From: UBA1431 sp002329665
GTDB taxonomy: Bacteria; Bacillota; Clostridia; Christensenellales; UBA1431
Direction of reading: 5' to 3'
NCBI GenBank assembly: GCA_040772545.1
Contig: JAXGXY010000001.1
Coordinates: 682,001 to 746,000 of the forward strand
DNA: 64,000 bases
The notes below the pieces were generated by a model. That model saw only the letters and a list, made by a program, of their open reading frames with translations. It had not been told where the DNA came from and made no database searches. The position numbers and the translations under genes are program-made. Positions 57,763-64,000 of this stretch are shown piece after piece; position 1 is the first letter of the stretch, and every line of letters starts with the position of its first letter.

Positions 57763-58260
57763 TCAGAAGTAGCGTCTCCTTCTCCTGCTGAAAAGCTCGG
57801 ACAGCAGAAGGATCCTGATAAGGTCTCCGAAGATACCTCTTTGCGGCCTGAATCCGGGCCTTGGCCGGAAGCGGCCGGGGAAACCGAATCCGTCAGGGTT
57901 CGGCGCGGGGTTGGCCGAAGGGTTATTCGCCGCCGCCTGATACTCGCGTGCGTATTCGGCCAGCTCGGGGTGCATTATGCATACGTCGTCCTGTATCTGA
58001 TCGCATCTCTGTTCGATCCATTCCTCGCCGGGCATGGACCCAAATATTTCGATTTCATCACACGCCCTCATGATATGGGGCTGCATGATATAGTAAATAT
58101 CCGGATAAACACAGGGATAGGCCTGGGCGCCGGACAGCATCGGCGACATCCCATGATTATAATACGGCGACTGCGCCGCATCGGATGCGCTGTACCAGGG
58201 AAGGGTCGTACCCGGCGCGTTCATCCAAGGACCCATATACTGGTTCTCTTTAATATCCAC
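57763..58260 (-). CDS. Putative spore coat-associated protein, Pro/Tyr-rich N-terminus
   Basis: A 165-residue protein with an N-terminal Tyr/Pro/Met-rich region (YNHGMSPMLSGAQAYP), a central conserved-looking domain (YPDIYYIMQPHIMRACDEIEI, then WIEQRCDQIQDDVC with three Cys) and a C-terminal Pro/Phe/Arg-rich tail ending RRRRRYF. This composition is typical of small coat proteins in Clostridia, some of which share the central domain. The assignment is by resemblance only. The start is GTG with AAGGAGA upstream. Confidence 0.65.
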   Translation of the reverse strand: MDIKENQYMGPWMNAPGTTLPWYSASDAAQSPYYNHGMSPMLSGAQAYPCVYPDIYYIMQPHIMRACDEIEIFGSMPGEEWIEQRCDQIQDDVCIMHPELAEYAREYQAAANNPSANPAPNPDGFGFPGRFRPRPGFRPQRGIFGDLIRILLLSELFSRRRRRYF

Positions 58261-58374
58261 CTGGAAGTTCTCCTTTCGTATTTGTTGATCCAGAGTATTT
58301 TATGACGAACGCGAAAGACAGGTTACATAAAGGAAAAAAACGCGGCCGTCCGGCCCTTCCAAATCGAGACGACA

Positions 58375-58401
58375 CCCGTCTTCTTACTATGCGAAGACGG
58401 G
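58375..58401. other. Hairpin at the edge of the IS region
   Basis: A perfect 9-bp stem CCCGTCTTC / GAAGACGGG with a 9-base loop, no U-run. The sequence from 58430 to 58650 is AT-rich and shows no gene. Confidence 0.4.
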
Positions 58402-58638
58402 CGCTTGCGGTAATGTGGGTTAGGGTAGGGGTCGGATTCTAATAATCTAGAGCGTAATACAGCAATGTTTAGCGCTCATTTTTACACCTTATTTATCTTG
58501 AATTTATATAATAAATAACAGAAAATTTTTAAGAAAAATGAAGGAATATTAGGATATATTGATGAATTTAGAATATTTATGAGGTGATATCGATTCTAGA
58601 ATTATTAAAAAGGCTATTAGCTAAACGAAAGAACCGGG

Positions 58639-59899
58639 CACTCCGATAGAATGAATGGTGCGAGCACATCATTCAAAAGGAGAAAGAACCGATGGCTCAA
58701 AAAAAAGACTACCACAAACTTGGCTGAATTACTACTGCAATGCATGAGCGAACCTGATCCGATGCTGTCGATGCTGGAGTGGCTATGCGATCAATTGATG
58801 GAAGCGGAGATTTCGACAAGAATCGGAGCGGAAAAATCACAGCACACCACCGACCGCCAGAGCTATCGTTCAGGCTACCGCCCTCGGCGATTTGACACCC
58901 GGATGGGGACAATATACCTGATGGTGCCTAAGATGCGGCAAGGCGGGTATGTTCCGTTCTTTGTAAGTGACCGAAAACGAAGCGAAGCGGCACTTATCCA
59001 AGTGGTTCAAGAAGCTTTCGTAAACGGCGTTTCTACGCGCAAAATGGAGCGTCTGGCAAAGAGCCTGGGTATTGAAAATCTGTCGCGTTCCCAGGTAAGC
59101 AACATGGCAAAAGAGATGGATGAGCAGGTGGAGGCGTTCCGCAACCGATCACTTGAAGACAACCGTTACCCCGTGCTTTGGGTGGATGCTCTGTATGAAA
59201 AGGTACGTTACGACGGGCGTGTTGTCAGCATGGCGATCCTGCTTGTCTGTGGAGTCAATGAAGCCGGGTCAAGGGAGGTGCTGGCCGTCGAGCCTATGCT
59301 GGAAGAATCCCGTGCAAGCTATGCCCAGCTCTTTGAAAGGCTGAAGGGCCGAGGGCTTACCGCCCCGTCCCTGGTCATTTCGGACGCCCACGCCGGATTG
59401 GTCGCCGCCATACGCGAAAGCTTCCCTGGCGCTTGCTGGCAGCGTTGCAAGGTGCATTTTATGCGCAACATTTTGGTTCATGTTCCGCATAGGGACAAGC
59501 AGGTTTTTGCAGGGAAGCTCAAACAGATATGGCTTGCTCCGGACATGGAGACCGCCCGCAGAAGGGCTGCCGCGCTGGTCGAAGAATATGAGAAACGGTT
59601 TCCGCAGGCCATTCGATTACTGGAAGACGGACTGGAAGACTCCCTCGCGTTCTTTTGTTTCCCGGCTTTGGATTTTCGCAAAACTTCCAGCTCCAATATG
59701 CTGGAAAGGCTCAATAAAGAAATCAGGCGGCGTACCAGAGTGGTCGGTATCTTCCCGAACCCTGCATCCTACCTGCGGCTGGTCGCCACGTACCTCATGG
59801 AATATTCAGAAGACTGGTCGTCCGCAAGGGCATATTTGAGCGCACAGTCCATTCAGGACGCCTTTTTATCTGCCGCTTGATTTATTCTTATCGGAGTGA
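58639..59899 (+). mobile_element. IS256-family insertion sequence (ends not resolved)
   Basis: A transposase gene flanked by CACTCCGATA (58639-58648) and its inverse TATCGGAGTG (59890-59899), both close to the gene. These may be inner parts of the terminal repeats. The sequence further right (TTTGACACTACC) looks like an IS256-type outer end, but no inverse copy is visible on the left, so the left end may be lost or lie in the AT-rich stretch. Confidence 0.65.
58651..59880 (+). CDS. IS256 (mutator)-family transposase, start region frameshifted
   Basis: A 409-residue open frame. The DDE parts are VLWVDALYEKVR, SLVISDAHAGLVAAI with WQRCKVHFMRN, and the C-terminal E region SNMLERLNKEIRRRTRVVGIFPN, all typical. 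The expected start is ATG 58692, which has AAAGGAGA upstream, but that frame runs MAQKKDYHKLG and stops. Removing one A from the A8 tract at 58699-58706 gives MAQKKTTTNLAELLLQ, as in the family. The frame shown, from ATG 58651, has no ribosome site. So the gene is either broken or relies on slippage on A8. Confidence 0.8.
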   Translation: MNGASTSFKRRKNRWLKKKTTTNLAELLLQCMSEPDPMLSMLEWLCDQLMEAEISTRIGAEKSQHTTDRQSYRSGYRPRRFDTRMGTIYLMVPKMRQGGYVPFFVSDRKRSEAALIQVVQEAFVNGVSTRKMERLAKSLGIENLSRSQVSNMAKEMDEQVEAFRNRSLEDNRYPVLWVDALYEKVRYDGRVVSMAILLVCGVNEAGSREVLAVEPMLEESRASYAQLFERLKGRGLTAPSLVISDAHAGLVAAIRESFPGACWQRCKVHFMRNILVHVPHRDKQVFAGKLKQIWLAPDMETARRRAAALVEEYEKRFPQAIRLLEDGLEDSLAFFCFPALDFRKTSSSNMLERLNKEIRRRTRVVGIFPNPASYLRLVATYLMEYSEDWSSARAYLSAQSIQDAFLSAA

Positions 59900-60039
59900 T
59901 TTTGCAAACTTGATTTGACACTACCTACTTTTGCCCCCTTGAGATTATTTTATATCCTCATCGGGTTATTGGCAAAAGCACAAACTATTTTACACTACCA
60001 AAATAAATGAGTTGTAATAAGGGGATTTCTCATTATATT

Positions 60040-61791
60040 TCATCCTATAGAATATTCTTCAGTTTCTGAATGTGTGTTTTCGCCAATGCTCTCCAACAAT
60101 GCTGTATATTGCTCAAAATCCCATTCTTTTAACCTATTTATTATCAAGGTTGCTACTTTTACCATCTCCGGAACAGATACTGGCATAGATGCTCTTTCTA
60201 TATCACCACATAGATGCGAATATTCATTGCTAATTCTTTTAATTAAAATAACAGGCACTTTTCCCACGCCAAAGAAACGCTCTAGTTTTTTATCATTATT
60301 ATCATTATTAGGATATTTATAAAATAAATAAATTTCAAGAAATTTTCTTGCATTATTCGCAAAGCTATAAACAATGCTGTTGTCAGTATCACTCAACATT
60401 TTTATTCGTGAGCATTTATATATCTGATGAAATAGGAAATTGAATTCTGTTACGTATTTTCTCATATAAGCGGGCATTTCCAATATAGTTGAACAGTTTT
60501 CTTGCCGTAATACAAGGAAATAGTTTTTAGAGTTGCAGGAAATACGTTTCAAATATTTTAAAAAGTCAAGATTATGTGTAGATATAAACAGCTGCTCAAA
60601 ATCTTTTTCTTCAAAGATTTCTGCAACAATCAAACTATAAATAAAGAAAATGTGGTTTCCATCCAAACTGGAAACAGGGTCATCAATCCAAATTATTGGC
60701 TTGGTTCCTTTGGTATTAGTGTCGTCAAGTTTCGCGACAAAATAACAAAAAGCTATTAGACTACATTCACCTTCGCTAAGGTGATAGGCTTTTTTCCCAT
60801 CTCTTATTATTTCAAATTTAATTATTTTACTATCAGCATGGGTGTCTTCAACCGCATGTAACGATAGGAAACCGTGTCCAAAAAAACCATTTAAATACTC
60901 GTTAACCTTTGCAGCGCCCTTTTCTTCATCATGTAGATTATTCTTATTTGTTCTTATTTCTCTTTTTACGTTTTCAATTACTGCTTCAGCAATCTTTTTG
61001 TCTTGTCTTAGCTTATCTACTTTGTTCTTTAATTTATCAATTTTTTCTTTGGTTTTCTTATAGTTAACAAGATTAACAAATTTTTCAACCTCATGCAATC
61101 GCAGCCGCTCTCTTGCAGCTTTTTGCTCTTCATACAAATAATCTGTGTAATTGTTTTTTTCATTACGTAAAATTTCATAACTTGTCCATATCTTAGTGAT
61201 AATCTCAGAATTATCTCTTACCTCATTAAAGTCAATTGGAATTGTAATCATTCCAATTCTTTTCCTTAATTGGCTGATAAGCATTTCTAGTTGTTCCTGG
61301 TAATCATAAGCAGCAGTTCTGTACTGGGATTTCAACGCATCAATTTCTGCATAATACTTTGAGTAAAATAAGTTATTATCTACGTTGAAACCGTTCTTTA
61401 CTGCTTCTTTATGTGAATCAATTCTATCAATTAGATTAGATATGACATTTTCTAAATCTTTAGATTCCTTGTCAAAATGGTTGCTTAATTCTACCCAGCG
61501 AGAGTCCGAAATATAATTCCCACAAAATGAACAAATTTCACGTTTACCTTTGTGCAATTCCAAGCCTGTTTTGACCCAACTATTTAGGGCGGTATCTCTG
61601 ATTAGTTCTACGATTCTATCTGAAGTACCTATCCTTTTTTCAACCGATTTTCTTGTTTCTGCGGATAATTTATCCATACACAAAGTAATCTCCTGCAGTT
61701 TAGGAACAGGATTTTTTAATGCTTCATTTATTAGCTTCTCAAGCTCAGCTTGTTTAGCATCATCAATTGATTCGTAAGATACATCCAACAC
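60040..61791 (-). CDS. RloC/PrrC-like ATPase, C-terminal part (ABC signature, Walker B, candidate nuclease)
   Basis: A 583-residue open frame that continues the ATPase begun at 62429. It contains a CxxC pair (C87, C90; ICSFCGN), a long central coiled coil (~residues 90-310), the ABC signature LSEGECSLIAF, Walker B IIWIDDPVSSLD and the H-loop FISTHNLDFL. The C-terminal ~120 residues have R482-x3-E486 and H526 (NEYSHLC), the order of the Arg-Glu-His triad of the anticodon nuclease PrrC. That suggests a tRNA-cleaving toxin controlled by the ATPase, as in RloC. The gene is strikingly AT-rich compared with the window. The first codon shown is GTG; the real N-terminus lies in the other frame. Confidence 0.78.
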   Translation of the reverse strand: MLDVSYESIDDAKQAELEKLINEALKNPVPKLQEITLCMDKLSAETRKSVEKRIGTSDRIVELIRDTALNSWVKTGLELHKGKREICSFCGNYISDSRWVELSNHFDKESKDLENVISNLIDRIDSHKEAVKNGFNVDNNLFYSKYYAEIDALKSQYRTAAYDYQEQLEMLISQLRKRIGMITIPIDFNEVRDNSEIITKIWTSYEILRNEKNNYTDYLYEEQKAARERLRLHEVEKFVNLVNYKKTKEKIDKLKNKVDKLRQDKKIAEAVIENVKREIRTNKNNLHDEEKGAAKVNEYLNGFFGHGFLSLHAVEDTHADSKIIKFEIIRDGKKAYHLSEGECSLIAFCYFVAKLDDTNTKGTKPIIWIDDPVSSLDGNHIFFIYSLIVAEIFEEKDFEQLFISTHNLDFLKYLKRISCNSKNYFLVLRQENCSTILEMPAYMRKYVTEFNFLFHQIYKCSRIKMLSDTDNSIVYSFANNARKFLEIYLFYKYPNNDNNDKKLERFFGVGKVPVILIKRISNEYSHLCGDIERASMPVSVPEMVKVATLIINRLKEWDFEQYTALLESIGENTHSETEEYSIG

Positions 61792-61856
61792 AGTTTGTAT
61801 ATCAGCTTCAAGTTTTGGTTTTGAGTAATTAATATCAAATTTTCTAGCATCATACT

Positions 61857-62429
61857 TTATACCATTTTTTTCCCTGTAGCTTTTTCTGACAATAACTTGT
61901 TGAATGAATTTTCCGCTTCTTCATATTCATTTAAAGCATTCATATACCTTTGTTCAAATATTTTTAAACCTCCATACAGTCCGCTCTCTTGCCCCTTCTC
62001 ATTGGAGCCGAGTTGTTTCTCTAAAGATTGAATTTTTGTTTTGATTTGAATATTATCTTGGCCTAGCATAACAGTAAATGGTTCAATAGAATCCTCAGGA
62101 TTACTGAAGCAACGTAGCTTATCCTTAACAAAGTCTTCATTGTATACTCTTATTGATTTCCCGTAATTTGACAGATTATTTTGGGTTACATTCGTCCCAT
62201 CTTCGAAATTAACAATAAACTCTGGAGAATCATATTTGTCAGAAAGTAAACCTGTTTCTAAAGCACGTATGATTCTTGAAAGCGTGGTTTTACCAGAATA
62301 ATTCCATCCATATATCACATTAATTTTCGAAAAGGATGATACATGTCCGAGCGAATCTCGAACGCTAGTATCCCATGCAAAGTTGTTGAATACTGCCATA
62401 TTTTTTATTGAAGAAATTTTTTTAATCAT
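61857..62429 (-). CDS. RloC/PrrC-like ATPase, N-terminal part (Walker A), frameshifted
   Basis: A 190-residue frame with Walker A GWNYSGKT (residues 41-48) and the typical start of AAA_13/RloC ATPases (NFAWDTSVRDSLGHVSSFSKINVIYG), then the start of the coiled coil. It stops just after GKKMV at 61857. Adding one A to the A7 tract (61865-61871 on the plus strand) lets translation run on through NGIKYDARKFDINYSKPKLEADIQ into the C-terminal part. The joined protein would be ~796 residues, the RloC size. Its own ribosome site (AGGAGA) is good. The gene may be a recent pseudogene, phase-variable, or a sequencing error. Confidence 0.78.
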   Translation of the reverse strand: MIKKISSIKNMAVFNNFAWDTSVRDSLGHVSSFSKINVIYGWNYSGKTTLSRIIRALETGLLSDKYDSPEFIVNFEDGTNVTQNNLSNYGKSIRVYNEDFVKDKLRCFSNPEDSIEPFTVMLGQDNIQIKTKIQSLEKQLGSNEKGQESGLYGGLKIFEQRYMNALNEYEEAENSFNKLLSEKATGKKMV

Positions 62430-62525
62430 TAGAATTTCTCCTATTTTTGGAAATGATTATTCCTGTTTAGGGAAGGTTTTAGAAGAATTTGATTTTAGTT
62501 CATAAAATATAATTCATCGCCCCGT

Positions 62526-63599
62526 CTACTGCGTATACGCCTCCCACCAGGCGTCCTTCGAATCTCCCGCGGCCCCCGATGCGCCGGACGGGACCGGCCT
62601 TCTATGCCGCGCATCCATCCTGGCGGCGTACTCCCACGCGAAGACGTTGCGCGCCCGGCCCAGTGAAAACAACCGCGTGAGCAGCGTGCAGAAGGCGTAG
62701 AGCACCATCCCCGCATAGAACCCCAGCATGTGCAAAAGGACGTCGTCGACGTCGAACGCGCCCTCGCCGGATATGAGTTGCCCCGTCTCTATAAGGGCGG
62801 AGAGGACGAAGGCGATTGCGAGCGTGAGCAGTATGAGGCGCTTTTTCTTGAAGCTGGCATATACGAAACCGTAGGGCAGGCAAAGCGCCGCGTTTAGTAT
62901 AAGCCCAAGGAGCACCGCGGAAAAGTCCACGCCGCCGGGCTGGGTGAAATAGGCGGAGATGCTCTTGAAAGGTACGAGGTTAATAACCAGCGGCGACCCG
63001 CCGAAATTCAAAAAGAACATCAGCACGATGGCGGCCGAATGAAAGACGAGCAGGTATTTCGCCGCGCTCCTGTAATAGGCGTTGAAGGCTTCCTGTGTGA
63101 AATAACGCTTCCTGCCGCTGCTTGCAAACATGCGGATAAGGCCGTATAATGCGGTAACGAGCACCCAGGCAATAAGGGGGTAGAAAACGGCGCGCATCGA
63201 TAGCATGCCGGGGAAGCCGCCGAGGCCTTCGTTGATGATGTGGGACGCGGCGAAGGAGAGCGAATAGAAAAGCGACATCGCGCCGATGGCCGCGAGCGGG
63301 TAATACATCGTATCGTATCGCCCGAAGAACAGGGCGGCGGAAACCGCGAAGAGCAGCACGCCGGCCGAGAAGGACAGCACGCCGAACGTGAGCAGCGCGA
63401 GCGAGAAATACGCCACGCTGAAAATGATAAACACCGTCTGGTTTCGCGGAAACCCCTTGAAACCCCCGGTCAGCGCGCACACGAACAGGACCCCGAACAC
63501 GGGCGCCAGCACCGAGGGCAGTATCTCGGCGCCTTTAAGGCACCAGGCGTTGAGCACGAACATAAGGACGCACAGGATGTAATACGGGACCCGATTCAT
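62526..63599 (-). CDS. VanZ-family membrane protein
   Basis: A 357-residue membrane protein with ~9 hydrophobic segments. The C-terminal VanZ domain shows NLVPFKSISAYF, the LILNAALCLPYGFVY segment, ALIETGQLISGEGAFDVDDVLLHMLGFYAG (conserved E-x2-Q and DxDD). VanZ-like proteins lower teicoplanin sensitivity in enterococci; in most Firmicutes their role is unknown. The ~200 N-terminal residues are an extra membrane region. The tail after residue ~325 is hydrophilic. GGGGTG precedes the ATG. Confidence 0.85.
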   Translation of the reverse strand: MNRVPYYILCVLMFVLNAWCLKGAEILPSVLAPVFGVLFVCALTGGFKGFPRNQTVFIIFSVAYFSLALLTFGVLSFSAGVLLFAVSAALFFGRYDTMYYPLAAIGAMSLFYSLSFAASHIINEGLGGFPGMLSMRAVFYPLIAWVLVTALYGLIRMFASSGRKRYFTQEAFNAYYRSAAKYLLVFHSAAIVLMFFLNFGGSPLVINLVPFKSISAYFTQPGGVDFSAVLLGLILNAALCLPYGFVYASFKKKRLILLTLAIAFVLSALIETGQLISGEGAFDVDDVLLHMLGFYAGMVLYAFCTLLTRLFSLGRARNVFAWEYAARMDARHRRPVPSGASGAAGDSKDAWWEAYTQ

Positions 63600-63631
63600 G
63601 CCGCACCCCCAAAACGACTATAATTACCATT

Positions 63632-63660
63632 ATTATACATGCTTAAACAGGATTTGTCAG
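63632..63660 (-). promoter_or_regulatory. VanZ-gene promoter
   Basis: On the minus strand CTGACA, 17 bases, TATAAT, ~35 bases before the start codon. Confidence 0.65.
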
Positions 63661-63724
63661 TTTGAAAACATATTTCGCGCAACGTGAAAGAAAATTCACG
63701 CTTCGGGAAAAAGGCGGTGGGAGG

Positions 63725-64000
63725 ATGGACCATTCTTACGAGGCCGTCGTGGCGGGACAGGCCTGCCTGGACCTGACGCCCCGGTTCAAGGACCCGTCAA
63801 GGCCGATACGGGAAATCTTCCGGCCGGGGGGCGGTATGCGCCTCGACTCTATGGCGTTGTCGGGGGGCGGGGCGGTAAGCAACACCGGCCTTGCGTTGCA
63901 CAGGCTGGGCGTGAAGACCCTGCTTTTCGGCCGGGCGGGCGACGACGCCTTCGGGAGGGAGCTCGCTTCGATCCTTAAAAAAGAAGGGGCGGCGGTGCGC
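63725..64000 (+). CDS. PfkB-family carbohydrate kinase, 3' truncated by the window
   Basis: The first 92 residues of a ribokinase-like protein: VVAGQACLDLTP (N-terminal beta strand), GGGMRLDSMALSGGGAVSNTGLALHRLG (GG motif of the sugar site), LLFGRAGDDAFGREL (the conserved GxDxxG). Family members phosphorylate ribose, fructose, KDG or nucleosides; the specificity cannot be told from this part. The start ATG follows GGCGGTGGGAGG. It continues beyond the window. Confidence 0.88.
   Translation, partial: MDHSYEAVVAGQACLDLTPRFKDPSRPIREIFRPGGGMRLDSMALSGGGAVSNTGLALHRLGVKTLLFGRAGDDAFGRELASILKKEGAAVR

Noticed and set aside
58430..58650. Left terminal inverted repeat of the IS256 element
   Set aside because: No sequence inverse to the right-side TTTGACACTACC could be found; only the 10-base inner CACTCCGATA match is supported.

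Overview
The window is a GC-rich stretch from a spore-forming anaerobic Firmicute of the class Clostridia. That placement is inferred from an alpha/beta small acid-soluble spore protein (24.8 kb), CotF-like and other coat-like proteins (28.6 and 58 kb), indolepyruvate:ferredoxin oxidoreductase with aryl-CoA ligases, radical-SAM and NifX/MinD-ferredoxin genes, and a tmRNA whose tag resembles that of Bacillus. I cannot name a genus. Most genes sit head-to-tail with ATGA overlaps and good Shine-Dalgarno sites.

Region by region. 0-2.8 kb: the end of a heptad-repeat protein, then a DUF2156 protein and an Eis-like acetyltransferase. 2.9-9.2 kb: a full F-type ATP synthase operon (atpI-B-E-F-H-A-G-D-C) whose delta subunit is reduced to its C-terminal part. 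9.4-11.3 kb: late cobalamin genes cobU-cobS-cobC. 11.5-16.9 kb: an arylpyruvate module, paaK-iorA-iorB-paaK-ACT, that would turn aromatic 2-oxo acids into aryl-acetates with ATP gain. 16.9-20.3 kb: alr, 5-formyl-THF cyclo-ligase, rsmD, coaD and a coiled-coil protein. 20.4-30.2 kb: hflX, tyrA and many small spore, stress or unknown genes, ending with an MBL-fold hydrolase behind a LexA-like SOS box. 30.5-35 kb: a NifX / MinD-ferredoxin / glycine-rich small-protein operon under a near-consensus promoter wrapped in a 12-bp inverted repeat, then a radical-SAM protein. 35-40.7 kb: glycerol dehydrogenase, a DUF1538 membrane protein translationally coupled to a tandem PII protein, and an old-yellow-enzyme-type enoate reductase.

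40.7-47.7 kb is accessory. Three large glycosyltransferase genes are bracketed by two direct copies of a ~263-bp noncoding repeat. Both copies fold into the same set of hairpins, and the only two changes inside proposed stems keep pairing. The right copy abuts a decapitated type I restriction hsdR remnant, and a tRNA-3'-end-like scar lies between that and ssrA. 47.7-51.3 kb is the classic ssrA-smpB-rnr-secG cluster, with a putative small RNA (perfect promoter plus terminator) between rnr and secG. 51.4-57.7 kb holds a membrane protein, a VanY-type peptidase, B12-dependent metH with a separate activation-domain protein, divergent metF, and a DUF2935 protein. 57.8-62.4 kb is a second accessory patch: a coat-like protein, an IS256-family transposase with a poly-A frame problem, and an AT-rich RloC/PrrC-like ABC-ATPase/anticodon-nuclease gene split by a one-base change in an A7 tract. 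The window ends with a VanZ-family protein and the start of a PfkB-type sugar kinase.

The strongest leads for something undescribed are the duplicated structured repeat around the glycosyltransferase island, the RloC-like candidate defence nuclease, the DUF1538 plus double-PII pair, the palindrome-controlled NifX/MinD operon and the rnr-secG intergenic small RNA. All family assignments were made by eye from the sequence; no search was run.
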